A DNA stretch of 64,000 nucleotides from Owenia fusiformis (Eukaryota > Annelida > Polychaeta > Sabellida > Oweniidae). The stretch is taken from contig CAIIXF020000007.1 of NCBI GenBank assembly GCA_903813345.2, positions 33,262,538-33,326,537 on the forward strand, given 5' to 3'. A model generated the notes under the pieces. That model was not told the DNA's origin and searched no databases. It worked only from the letters and a program-made list of their open reading frames with translations. This document shows positions 11,663 to 36,270 of this stretch, piece after piece (within the stretch, counting starts at the first letter, position 1; the number at the start of each line of letters is the position of its first letter). Both the position numbers and the translations under genes were made by a program.

Positions 11663-14370
11663 TAAAGAAGCCCCCTAATGCATGCTCCTAGGCTTACCTC
11701 CAGACTCTGTGTAGCAGCGTAGTCAGTGTAGCTATCGTAGCCCCAGAATGCATGCTCCTAGGCTTACCTCTATACACTCTGTAGTCGCATAGCCAATGTA
11801 GCTAGCTAAGCCCCTGAATACATGCTCCTAGGCTTACATCCAGATCCTGTGTAGCAGCGTAGTCAGTGCAGCTAGCGTAGCCCCCGAATGCATGCTCCTA
11901 GGCTTACCTGCGGATCCGATGTAGCCGCGTAGCAAGTGTAGCTAGCGTAGCCCCCGTATGCATGCTCCCAGGGTTACCTCTATACCCTCTGTAGTTGCAT
12001 AGCCAGTGTAGCTAACGTAGCCACCGAATGCATACTCCTAGGCTTACCTCCAGACTCTGTGTAGCAGCGTAGTCAGTGTAGCTAGCGTAGCCCCAGAATG
12101 CATGCTCATGGGCTTACCTCTATACAATCTGTAGTCGCATAGCCCGTGTAGCTAGCTTAGCCCCTGAATACGTGCTCCTTGGCTTACATCCAGATCCTGT
12201 GTAGCAGCGTAGTCAGTGTAGCTAGCGTAGCCCTCGAATGCATGCTCCTAGGCTTACCTGCAGACCCTATGTAGCCGCGTAGCCAGTGTAGCTAGCATAG
12301 CCACCGTATGCATGCTCATAGGGTTACCTCTATACACTCTGTAGTCGCATAGCCAATGTAGCTAGCGGAGCCCCTGAATACATGCTCCTAGGCTTACATC
12401 CAGACTCTGTGTAGCAGCATAGTAAGTGTAGCTAGCGTAGCCCCAGAATGCATGCTCCTAGGCTTACCTCCAGACTCTGTGTAGCAGCGTAGTAAGTGTA
12501 GCTAGCGTAGCCCCAGAATGCATGCTCCTAGGCTTACCTCTATACACTCTGTAGTCGCATAGCCCGTGTAGCTAGCTTAGCCCCTGAATACGTGCTCCTT
12601 GGCTTACATCCAGATCCTGTGTAGCAGCGTAGTCAGTGTAGCTAGCGTAGCCCCAGAATGCATGCTCCTATGCTTACCTGCAGACCCTTTGTAGTCGCAT
12701 AGCCAGTGTAGCTAACGTAGCCACCGAATGCATGCTCCTAGGCTTACCTCCAGACTCTGTATAGCAGCGTAGCCAGTGTAGCTAGCGTAGCCACCGTATG
12801 CATGCTCCTAGGGTTACCTCTATACCATCTGTAGTCGCGTAGCCAGTGTAGCTAACGTAGCCCCCGAATGCATGCTCCTAGGCTTACCTCCAGACTCTAT
12901 GTAGCAGCGTAGTCAGAGTAGCTAGCGTAGATCCTGAATACATGCTCCTAGGCTTACCCCCAGAACCTCTGTGTAGTCGTGTAGCCAGTGTGGTTAACGA
13001 AGCCACAGAATGCATGCTCCTAGGCTTACCTGCAGACCCTATGTAGCCGCGTAGCCAGTGTAGGTAGCGTATCGACCGTATGCATGCTCCTAGGGTTACC
13101 TCTATACCCTCTGAAGTCGTGTAGCCAGTGTAGCTAACGTAGCCACCGAATGCATGCTCCTAGGCTTACCTACAGACCCTATGTAGCCGCGTAGCCAGTG
13201 TAGTTAGCGTAGCCACCGTATGCATGCTCCCAGGGTTACCTCTATACCCTCTGTAGTCGTGTAGCCAGTTTACCTAACGTAGCCACCGAATGATTGCTCC
13301 TAGGCTTACGTCCAGACTCTGTGTAGTCGTGTAGCCAGTGTAGCTAACGTAGCCTCCGTATGCATGCTCCTAAGGTTACCTCTATACCCTCTGTTGTCGC
13401 ATAGCCAGTGTAGCTAACGTAGCCCACGAATGCATGCTCCTAGGTTTACCTCCAAACTCTGTGTAGCAGCGTAGCCAGTGTAGCTAACGTAGACCCGAAT
13501 GCATGCTCCTAGGCTTACCTCCAGACTCTGTGTAGCAGCGTAGTCAGTGTAGTTAACGTAGATCCTGAATACATGCTCCTAGGCTTACCCCCAAAACCTC
13601 TGTGTAGTCGTGTAGCCAGTGTGGTTAACGAAGCCACAGAATGCATGCTCCTAGGCTTACCTCAAGACTCTGTGTAGCGGCGTAGTCAGTGTAGCTAGGG
13701 TACCCGCAGAATGCATGCTCCTAGGCTTACCTGCAGACCCTATGTAGGTGCGTAGCCAGTGTAGTTAGCGTAGCCCCCGTGTGCATGCTCCCAGGGTACC
13801 TCTATACCCTCTGTAGTCGTGTAGCCAGTGTAGCTAACGTAGCCACCGAATGTTTGGTTCTAGGCTTACCTCTAGACTCTGTTTAGTCGCGTAGCCAGTG
13901 TAGCTTGCGTAGCCACTGCATGCATGCTCCTAGGCTTACCTCCAGACCCTATATAGCCACGTAGTCAGTGTAGCTAGCGGAGCCCCCGAATGCATGCTCT
14001 TAGGCTTACCCCCAGAACCTCTGTAGTCGTGTAGCAAGTGTAGCTAACGTATCCACCGAATGCATGCTCCTAGGCTTTCCTCTAGACTCTGTGTAGCCGC
14101 ATAGCCAGTGTAGCTTGCGTAGCCACTGCATGCATGCTCCTAGGCTTACCTCCAGACCCTATGTAGCCACGTAGTCAGTGTAGCTAGCGTAGCCCCCGAA
14201 TGCGGGCTCTTAGGCTTACCCCCAGAACCTCTGTAGTCGCGTAGCCAGTATGGCTAACGTAGCCGCATAATGCATGCTCTTAGGCTTACCTGCAGACCCT
14301 AGGTAGCCGTGTAGCCAGTGTAGATACAGTAGCCACCGAATGCATGCTCCTAAGCTAACCTCCAGACTCT

Positions 14371-14670
14371 GTGTATCAGCGTAGCCAGTGTAGCTAGCGT
14401 AGCCACCGTATGCATGCTCCTAGGGTTACCTCTTTACCCTCTGTAGTTGTGTAGCCAGTGTAGCTAACGTAGCCGCCGTATGCATGCTCCTAGGGTTACC
14501 TCTATACCCTCTGTAGTAGCGTAGCCAGTGTAGCCACCGTATGCATGCTCCCAGGGTTACCTCTATACCTTCTGTAGTCGTGTAACCAGTGTAGCTTACG
14601 TAGCCACCGAATGCATTCTCCTTGGCTTACCTCCAGACTGTGTGTAGTCGCGTAGCCAGTGTAGCTAGCG
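14371..14670. repeat. Segmental duplication partner of 16946-17245
   Basis: A run of several distinctive monomers starting GTGTATCAGCGTAGCCAGTG recurs 2575 bp downstream, at 16946. The shared rare variants include CTCTTTACCCTCTGTAGTTG, a shortened monomer (GTAGTAGCGTAGCCAGTGTA then GCCACC), and CATTCTCCTTGGC. Confidence 0.8.
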
Positions 14671-17600
14671 TAGCCCCCGAATGCATGCTCCTAAGGCTTA
14701 CCTGCAGACCCTATGTAGCCACGTAGCCAGTGTAGCTAACGTAACCACCGAATGCATACTCCTAGGCTTACCTCTAGACTCTTTGTAGCAGCGTAGTCAG
14801 TGTAGCTAGCGTAGCCCCCGAATGAATGCTCCTAGGCTTACCCCCAGAACCTCTGTAGTCGCGTAGCCAGTGTGGCCTACGTAGCCACAGTGTGCATGCT
14901 CCTAGGCTTACATCCAGATCCTGTGTAGTAGCGTAGTCAGTGTAGCTAGCGTAGCCCCAGAATGCATGCTCCTAGGCTTACCTGCAGACCCTTTGTAGTC
15001 GCGTAGCCAGTGTAGCTAACGTAACCACCGAATGCATGCTTCAAGGCTTACCTCTATACACTCTGTAGTCGCATAGCCAGTGTAGCTAACGTAGCCACCG
15101 AATGCATGCTCCTAGGCTTACATCCATATCCTGTGTAACAGCGTAGTCAGTGTAGCTGGCTTAGCTACCGCATTCATGCTCCTTAGCTTACCTCTATACA
15201 CTCTCTAGTCGCATAGCCAGTGTAGCTAGCATAGCCCCTGAATGCATGCTCCTAGGCTTACATCCTGATCCTGTGTTGCATCGTAGTCAGTGTAGCTAGC
15301 GTAGCCCCCGAATGCATACTCCTAGGCTTACCTCCAGACTCTGTGTAGCAGCGTAGTCAGAGTAGCTAGCGTAGCACCAGAATGCATGCTCCTAGGCTTA
15401 CCTGTATACAATCTGTAGTCGCATAGCCAATGTAGCTAGCGTAGCCACCGTATGCATGCTCATAGGGTTACCTCTATACACTCTGTAGTCGCATAGCCAA
15501 TGTAGCTAGCGGAGCCCCTGAATACATGCTCCTAGGCTTACATCCAGACTCTGTGTAGCAGCATAGTAAGTGTAGCTAGCGTAGCCCCAGAATGCATGCT
15601 CCTAGGCTTACCTCTATACACTCTGTAGTTGCATAGCCCGTGTAGCTAGCGTAGCCCCTGAATACGTGCTCCTTGGCTTACTTCCAGATCCTGTGTAGCA
15701 GCGTAGTCAGTGCAGTTAGCGTAGCCCCCGAATGCATGCTCCTAGGCTTACCCCCAGAACCTCTGGGTAGTCGCGTAGCTAGTGTTGTTAACGAAGCCAC
15801 AGAATGCATGCTCCTAGGCTTACCTGCAGACCCTAGGTAGCCGCGTAGCCAGTGTAGTTAGCGTAGCCACCGTATGCATGCTCCCAGGGTTACTTCTATA
15901 CCATCTGTAGTCGCGTAGCCAGTGTAGCTAACGTAGCCACCGAATGCATGCTCCTAGGCTTACCTCCAGACTCTGTGTAGCAGCGTAGTCAGTGTAGCTA
16001 GCGTAGCCACAAAATGTATGCTCCTAGGCTTACCTGCAGACTCTATGTAGCCGCGTAGCCACTGTAGTTAACGTAGCATGCTCCCAGGGTTACCTCTATA
16101 CCCTCTGCATTCGCATAGCCAGTGTACTAACGTAGCCACCGAATGAATGCTCCTAGGCTTACATCTATGATCCATATCCTGTGTAGCAGCGTAGTCAGTG
16201 TAGCGTAGCCCCAGAATGCATGCTCCTAGGCTTACCACCAGAACCTCTGTAGTCGCGTGGCCAGTGTGGTTAACGTATCCACAGAATGCATGCTCCCAGG
16301 CTTACCTGCAGACCCAATGTAGCCGCGTAGCCAGCCAGTGTAGTTAGCGTAGCCACTGTATGCATGCTCCCAGGGTTACCTCTATACCCTCTGTAGTCGT
16401 GTAGCCAGTGAAGCTAACGCTGCCACCGTATGATTGCTCCTAGGCTTACCTCCAGACTCTGTGTAGTCGCCTAGCCAGTGTAGCTTGCATAGCTACTGAA
16501 TGCATGCTCCTAGGCTTACGTCCAGACCCTATGTAGCCACGTAGCCAGTGTAGCTACTGTATGCATGCTCCCAGGGTTACTTCTATACACTTTGTAGTCC
16601 CGTAGCCAATGTAGCTAACGTAGCCACCGAATGCATGCTCCTAGGCTTACCCCCAGAATCTCTGTGTAGCAGAGTAGTCAGTGTAGCTAGCGGGGCCACA
16701 GAATGCATGCTCCTAGGCTTACCTCCAGACTCTGTGTAGCTACATAGCCAGTGTAGTTAGCGTAGCCATCGTATGCATGCTCCCAGGGTTACCTCTTTGC
16801 CCTCTGTAGTCGTGTAGCAAGGGTAGCTAACGTATCCACCGAATGCATGCTCCTAGGCTTACCTCCAGACCCTATGTAGCCACGTAGTCAGTGTAGCTAG
16901 CGTAGCCCCCGAATGCGGGCTCTTAGGCTTACCCCCAGAACCTCTGTGTATCAGCGTAGCCAGTGTAGCTAGCGTAGCCACCGTATGCATGCTCCTAGGG
17001 TTACCTCTTTACCCTCTGTAGTTGTGTAGCCAGTGTAGCTAACGTATCCGCCGTATGCATGCTACTAGGGTTACCTCTATACCCTCTGTAGTAGCGTAGC
17101 CAGTGTAGCCACCGTATGCATGCTCCCAGGGTTACCTCTATACCTTCTGTAGTCGTGTAACCAGTGTAGCTTACGTAGCCACCGAATGCATTCTCCTTGG
17201 CTTACCTCCAGACTGTGTGTAGTCGCGTAGCCAGTGTAGCTAGCGTAGCCACCGTATGCATGCTCCCAGGGTTACCTCGGTAACCAGAGAATGCATTCTG
17301 CGTGGCTTACCTCCAGACCCTGTGTAGCAGTGTAGTCAGTATAGCCCCAGAATGCATGCACCTAGGCTTACCCTCAGAACCTCTGTAGTCGCGTAGCCAG
17401 TGTGCATGCTCCTAGGCTTACATACAGATCCTGTGTAGCAGCGTAGTCAGTGCAGCTAACGTAGCCACAGAATGATTGCTCCTAGGCTTACCTCCAGACT
17501 CTGTGTAGTTGCGTAGCCAGTGTAGCTTGCATAGCCACTGCATGCATGTTCCTAGGCTTACCTCCAGACTCTGTGTAGTTGCGTAGCCAGTGTAGCTTGC

Positions 17601-18317
17601 ATAGCCACTGCATGCATGTTCCTAGGCTTACCTCCAGACTCTGTGTAGCAGCGTAGTCAGTGTAGCTAGCGTAGCCACCATATGCATGCTCCCAGGGTTA
17701 CCTCTATACCCTCTGTAGTCGCATAGCCAGTGTAGCTAACGTAGCCACCGAATGCAGGCCCTTAGGCTAACCTCCAGACTCTGTGTAGCAGCGTAATCAC
17801 TGTAGCTAGCGTAGCCACAGAATGCATGCTCTTAGGCTTACCTGCAGACCCTATGTAGCCGCGTAGCCAGTGTAGTTAGCGTAGCCACCGTATGCATGCT
17901 CCCAGGGTTACCTCTATATCCTCTGTAGTCGTGTAGCCAGTGTAGCTAACGTAGCCAACGAATGTTTGCTCCTAGGCTTACCTCAAGACTCTGTGTAGTC
18001 GCGTTGCCAGTGTCGCTTGCGTAGCCACTGCATGCATGCCCCTAGGCTTACCTCCAGAACCTATGAAGCCACGTAGCCAGTGTAGCTAGCGTAGCCACCA
18101 TATGCATGCTCCAAGGGTTACCTCTATACCCTCTGTAGTTCCATAGCCAGTGTAGCTAACGTAGCCACCGAATGCATGCTCCTAGGCTTACATCCATATC
18201 CTGTGTAGCAGCGTAGTCAGCGTAGCTAGCTTAGCTACCGCATTCATGCTCCTCAGCTTACCTCTATACACTCTGTAGTCGCATAGCCAGTGAAGCTAGC
18301 GTAGCCCCTGAATGCAT

Positions 18318-18817
18318 NNNNNNNNNNNNNNNNNNNNNNNNNNNNNNNNNNNNNNNNNNNNNNNNNNNNNNNNNNNNNNNNNNNNNNNNNNNNNNNNNNN
18401 NNNNNNNNNNNNNNNNNNNNNNNNNNNNNNNNNNNNNNNNNNNNNNNNNNNNNNNNNNNNNNNNNNNNNNNNNNNNNNNNNNNNNNNNNNNNNNNNNNNN
18501 NNNNNNNNNNNNNNNNNNNNNNNNNNNNNNNNNNNNNNNNNNNNNNNNNNNNNNNNNNNNNNNNNNNNNNNNNNNNNNNNNNNNNNNNNNNNNNNNNNNN
18601 NNNNNNNNNNNNNNNNNNNNNNNNNNNNNNNNNNNNNNNNNNNNNNNNNNNNNNNNNNNNNNNNNNNNNNNNNNNNNNNNNNNNNNNNNNNNNNNNNNNN
18701 NNNNNNNNNNNNNNNNNNNNNNNNNNNNNNNNNNNNNNNNNNNNNNNNNNNNNNNNNNNNNNNNNNNNNNNNNNNNNNNNNNNNNNNNNNNNNNNNNNNN
18801 NNNNNNNNNNNNNNNNN
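18318..18817. other. Assembly gap (500 N)
   Basis: Exactly 500 N, a conventional placeholder for a gap of unknown size. It lies between the 70-bp satellite and a LINE fragment, so the distance and even the adjacency of the two sides are unproven. Open frames running through the N have no meaning. Confidence 0.99.
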
Positions 18818-20230
18818 GAAAACTTTATTAAACTGATGACTTCATATTTATCCAACAGAAGAGTAAAAGTTAAAGTGAATAATAGCTATTCGAATTGGTT
18901 CAATGAAAATGCTAATGACAATACAAAGAACCAAAATAATTTGCATGACAATTTAGTCATACATGCTGGGGTTCCTCAAGGATCAGCATTAAGACCCCTG
19001 CTTTTTCTATTATATGTGAATGATCTTCCTGATAATTTTCATTCAAAAACCTTTTATTTTTGCAGATGACACTTCAGTCTATAACTCCTATGAGAAAAGT
19101 GAGAATTTTATTGATATACATGTACACAAATCCATTCAAAATGACTTAGATGATCTTGCTTTATGGGCTTATACCTGGAAGATGACTTTTAAAGCACAAA
19201 AAGCGCTGATTTGATTTTCACGGGAACTAGAAACTTACTTATTGAACCTCCCCCTTAACATCTAGGAGATGAACCGATACTAAGATACAATAGTCATAAG
19301 CACTTGGGGCTAATTCTGGGTCAACATTTCAACTTTAATGACCATATTGATCAACTTATCACAAGAGTAATTTCTCTAATGAGACCTTTAAAGAAGCTTA
19401 GCAAACTTCTTAAGAGTAAACACTTGGAAACAATTTACAATGCTTTCATTATGCCACATTTTGATTACTGTGATATAATTTACAGTAAAGCTTCAAATTT
19501 TAAACTTCAGTGTTTAGATAGATTGCACTACAGAGCAGCTTGTTTGGTTTCTGGTGTTATACATGGGTCAAACACTGCTTCTGTTCTAAGTTCCTTAAAC
19601 TGGAAATCCCTATTAACTAGAAGAGATGAGCACTATACATTGTTTATGTTTATATGTAGGTACAATTCTTATCCACCTTTCATTTGTGAATTACTTCAAA
19701 CTTATGAAAATACTCAGACTAGGCAACTGAGAGATACAAGACATTACTTAATTCCTACAAAAGCTAGCAACTCACACCTTGACATGAGAAGAGGTCAACC
19801 GATATCACGCTTCAAAAGATTAGTAAGAGATATCAGAATCCCTGTCTCCATGCTACCCACTACCAAAATGGTAAACGAAATGCCTAGATATGTTGAATGT
19901 GCTTTTAACAAACTCAGAGTGGGTCTTCTTTTAAAATCGCAGCTATATGCTCATAAGTTCACCAGTGTTAGTGATCCCTTTTGTAAATGTGGATTACCAC
20001 AAACACCTTCTCATTTTATCTGAAAATGTCATCTGCTTGTAAACGAGCGTGAAACTTAATTTGCAGGACTACGAACTTCAGATCTTCATCTTTTGGTCAG
20101 AGTTTGAACACAGTTGACAAAATTCAGTTTCTTTTGTATGGTGATGAAGATTTAGATAATTGATTAAATGAAAAATTAATAGAATTTATGAGTCATTTTG
20201 TTAATCAAAGTCTGAGCCAAATTGATCGGT
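18818..20230 (+). pseudogene. Non-LTR retrotransposon (jockey/CR1-like) reverse transcriptase, decayed
   Basis: Plus-strand remains of a LINE RT. Reading across frames it gives SYLSNRR, then GVPQGSALRPLLFLLYVNDL (RT block with the PQG motif), then FADDTSVY (catalytic ADD). HKHLGLILGQHFNFNDHI, the thumb and connection region, and a C-terminal Cys/His motif CKCG...HF near 19985 follow. The reading frame is broken near 19060 (frameshift just before FADD), 19214 (stop) and 19255 (frameshift), with a stop at 20021 inside the Cys/His motif. LLYGDEDLDN and SHFVNQSLS near 20140-20215 look like the family's usual C-terminal end. The 5' part lies in the gap. It cannot make an active enzyme. Assignment to the jockey/CR1 group rests on motif style only. 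Confidence 0.9.
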
Positions 20231-20500
20231 TTGGCTAATTTTTGTATGCATGTGTTAATACATCCCTGGCCCGTGGGATTATAGTATCTTATATGAGTGA
20301 TAACATTACTTTGATAAATTTTAAATGTTAATGTATTCCTATTCATATTGTCTAAAATTGCCGCTAATGTTTTTTTTATAAAACTTTGGCAATCAATTGC
20401 ATGTCTATTATTGTTAATTAACTAAAGGCATAAATTTATGTATAAAAAACGTTCTTCTTTCACATAGTTAACATTGCTTATTTTTACCTAATTTGTACAG

Positions 20501-32907
<12,407 letters not shown>

Positions 32908-33817
32908 GTGAGAAATACCATTACTAGAATAAAAAATGGCATATATTTCACCTTGGTATACGCAGCAACCGATAATGGAGCGATCAATTCTCGAAATCGC
33001 TGTTCCCTCTTCAAAAGAGGAGACGCGAAAATCTTTCCTTATAAGGTCAAAATATTTCCCTTGATGCAGTTCGCGGAGGAACAAATTTATAGTTCCTTGT
33101 TTTCCCTCATAGGTTTAACATGGGGATTTTCACACCTATTTTTCAAACGATATATTCGTTCATATTCCCGTACGAGGGTACAGAAAAAATTATTAGAAAC
33201 GATTGATCTTTTATTAATCTTAATATAACAGCTATTTTTTTCATTGTATTGATTCATAGCGTGGTGAAAACGATGGTTGAAAAGTGAGTAAATATTCCGG
33301 AAGAGAAGGTCACATGATAAGTTGACTAGTCGCCATATTGGAAAAAACAATTCCATTCGACTTTCAATACTTTCATGCCAATCTTACCGCACTACAAACT
33401 GCAACATCGATGCAACAACTGAATAAAAGTATTCATCTTCAAATTATATCATAGAGTTACGTTGAAAACCAACAAATAACTGAGCAGTAGACCAAAGAAG
33501 AAGCGTCGCTATTATCTAGGTCACTCTGTTCAGTGGTCCGAAAGCAAATCTATAGTACTCGTTTCCGAATTTTGTTGTTCATTGTACAATCCTTTATTGA
33601 TTAAACTCGGTATACTGACTATTAAAGCAATGACAAAGAAGAATACTTCCGATGTTGTCATTGTTTTATTTAGCGTGCGGGTGTAAACACAAAATTGCGT
33701 AATTAGTTTGATTTAGAACTTTCGGGTCACGCAAATCGCTACGCGAAATGCATAGTGAGAAAATATTGATCAAATTTTGTCCTTTTTGAGTGCTTTTTCA
33801 GTACATATTTGCGAACG
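32908..33817. other. Sequence after the last RTK exon seen; nothing recognised
   Basis: The expected final kinase exon (CW...RP motif) was looked for and not found on either side of the gap. Open frames here are short and unremarkable. Confidence 0.5.
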
Positions 33818-34317
33818 NNNNNNNNNNNNNNNNNNNNNNNNNNNNNNNNNNNNNNNNNNNNNNNNNNNNNNNNNNNNNNNNNNNNNNNNNNNNNNNNNNN
33901 NNNNNNNNNNNNNNNNNNNNNNNNNNNNNNNNNNNNNNNNNNNNNNNNNNNNNNNNNNNNNNNNNNNNNNNNNNNNNNNNNNNNNNNNNNNNNNNNNNNN
34001 NNNNNNNNNNNNNNNNNNNNNNNNNNNNNNNNNNNNNNNNNNNNNNNNNNNNNNNNNNNNNNNNNNNNNNNNNNNNNNNNNNNNNNNNNNNNNNNNNNNN
34101 NNNNNNNNNNNNNNNNNNNNNNNNNNNNNNNNNNNNNNNNNNNNNNNNNNNNNNNNNNNNNNNNNNNNNNNNNNNNNNNNNNNNNNNNNNNNNNNNNNNN
34201 NNNNNNNNNNNNNNNNNNNNNNNNNNNNNNNNNNNNNNNNNNNNNNNNNNNNNNNNNNNNNNNNNNNNNNNNNNNNNNNNNNNNNNNNNNNNNNNNNNNN
34301 NNNNNNNNNNNNNNNNN
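33818..34317. other. Assembly gap (500 N)
   Basis: Second placeholder gap of exactly 500 N. The missing 3' RTK exon(s) may lie here. Confidence 0.99.
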
Positions 34318-34616
34318 AACAAAGTATGTGGTGATATTTTATTATTTTTGTGAAATAAACTTGGTTTATTTCTCACTTTACTTCAGTATCTGGAAACATT
34401 AATGTTTTGTAAATATATTGTAAACTTTTGTATCGTCCACTATCATGGTTGGCCAAGTTTTATACTGGTTCTTTGGATACATAACTTGTACAATTTATAA
34501 TGTTGAAACTCAGTGTTATTTTGGGGGTTGTATTTTATATATTCAGCCCGAACCCAGCAGCCCTGTGAGGTGCTTATGTGTTGTGTTGTTGCCTATGTGC
34601 TTATACAGAGACTGAT

Positions 34617-35025
34617 TGAGATGCTTTTGATATCAACGTTATTAGTCCATTTGTCATTTTCTTAACGTATGAATATTTAAAAACATGATGTTTTTCTGTG
34701 CAAATACTATCATTAGGGTTTATTGGAGTGATTTAGCTGGGGGAAATTTTTTGTATCTATCACCATGGTAACATACCAGGTACATGGTGGTATCCCGAAG
34801 CTAAGTCAATAATCAACGCCATGTTAAGCCAATGCACCCCTCCCTAATCAGCCGATATACTTTTTTCCCCAAACTAACTTTTTGTCCAACCCAGTTAAAT
34901 CACTCCAGAAAACCCTTGTTATTATAAATTAACCATAAAACATCGTGTTTTTAACAATTCATAGGTTCACTATAGTATGTATAGGGGTGACAAATGGACT
35001 ATTATCGTGATGCTCTTAGTGTGAC
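34617..35025. mobile_element. Fold-back element
   Basis: Imperfect inverted arms at 34617-34745 and 34890-35025. ATTAGTCCATTTGTCA at 34640 matches TGACAAATGGACTATT at 34988, and GGAGTGATTTAGCTGGG at 34725 matches CCCAGTTAAATCACTCC at 34891. No coding sequence. Confidence 0.75.
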
Positions 35026-35319
35026 TTAGAAGACATATATCTGAGACAATGCCGTTATTCAGCATGTGTATTATTCAGCGTAGTGGGACTCTCACAGTAC
35101 ATGCAGTGGAAGCCATGCAGTGACTACATGACATCAACATAGTGCGGTGATGTTATAGTGTCACTCTGTATTCTATATGACACTGGTATTTCAATAGAGT
35201 AAAACATCAACAATTAAAGTATTGAACCTAAAATAGAGACTCTTGAGTAGTAACATATCAAGATAATGATCATATATACCTTATGTTTGTCTTAATTAAA
35301 TATATATTATATTACTAAA

Positions 35320-36270
35320 CCCAAAGCTTTATGTAACTACATTGACCGACTTTATAGAACGTTACAGTTAAGGGAGAGCTTAGACCATACAATAGGGAGG
35401 TTAAGATTAGCGTAAAAATATACGTGTACCTATCCCTATCCGTATGTTTGTTACGGATATGTATAGGTAATGCGTATTGCAAAATGAGTTTAAGATTAAC
35501 GTAAAAGGCTGCGAAACCATATGCTACAATTTATGATAAAATTAACTCCTAATCATAGAATAAAAACCATGCGATGGCTTATATAGCATATACCAGTACA
35601 TGTCACCTCCAAGAATTGTTATATACTTCAGAGAGTGTGTGGTGTAGCTACTGTAGTTGGGAGGGGGTGATGCTTGTGGGCCCGCTAATGGGGCAGTGAC
35701 TTAAGCCGAAATGTTAAATTTCTAGCATGATCTAGCAATGAGAGTGGCCAAATAGTAAAGTTAAACAATTAAAACCACGATATAATGGCTGATTTCATAC
35801 ATTTACAATAAGCAAAACTGATGAAGAATTTGTAAATTCAACAATTTCATGCATCATCACATGGCATCGTTTATCGCATCAATGAATGTGTTCGACCACT
35901 TAATTTCTATACAGATCGAATGAGAAATGTTTGGTGTTACTATTTTAAAGTTTATTGGATGATATTTGATCTAGAAATGACACAATTTGTTTGATAAAAA
36001 CATACGTTTTCGAATTACCTAGCTTCGGCCATTTATAGGTAATTACGTATCGTAAACCCTGTAACTTAGGTAAAATACCGCTTAGTGTAATAACAAACTA
36101 CGTATAGCTATAGGTAAATGGGTTATTTACGCTAATCTTAAACTCCCTATTCTCACAATCTGTAGGTGCATCCTTTTCCACAGATATTAGGTTGCTGTTG
36201 ACAGCAATTAGAACTCCGCCTTCCCTCAATTTTCTATCCTTACGGTATGGCGGGGGGTTAAGGGAGCTGA
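35320..36270 (-). pseudogene. LINE endonuclease fragment, interrupted by a TIR element
   Basis: Minus strand at 36270-36151 reads PPYRKDRKLREGGVLIAVNS, NLISVEKDAPTDCE. This resembles the YRKDR..GGGVLIAV...TDCE block of CR1/L2-type AP endonucleases. Downstream of the inserted element (35391 and lower) the minus strand continues VWSKLSLNC and, after a frameshift, YKVGQCSYI, which fits the family's next strand (xVWxxL). Short, decayed fragment. Confidence 0.6.
35392..36150. mobile_element. TIR element inserted in the LINE fragment
   Basis: Terminal inverted repeats of about 25 bp: ATAGGGAGGTTAAGATTAGC at the left, and at the right GCTAATCTTAAACTCCCTAT, its complement with one mismatch. A further inner copy (GAGTTTAAGATTAACGTAAA) is at 35487. 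Total 759 bp, no coding sequence. Removing it restores a codon junction in the LINE, so its borders are well placed. Confidence 0.78.

Larger units (their letters stand above)
9676..18317. repeat. About 70-bp satellite array, roughly 120 monomers
   Basis: Tandem array of a unit near 70 bp, unrelated to the first satellite. A typical unit runs GTGTAGCAGCGTAGTCAGTG, TAGCTAGCGTAGCCCC, GAATGCATGCTCCTAGGC, TTACCTCCAGACTCT. Monomers fall in at least two classes (CTCCTAGGCTTACCTCCAGA and CTCCCAGGGTTACCTCTATA), intermixed, with many indels. The unit length is not a multiple of 3 and TAG stops are dense, so it is not coding. The array runs into the assembly gap, so its true length is unknown. Confidence 0.96.

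Noticed and set aside
1-18317. CRISPR-like arrays
   Set aside because: Units are contiguous with no unique spacers; these are eukaryotic satellites.
18253-18855. Long open frames across the first N gap (likewise 33777-34402 across the second)
   Set aside because: They are made almost wholly of N.
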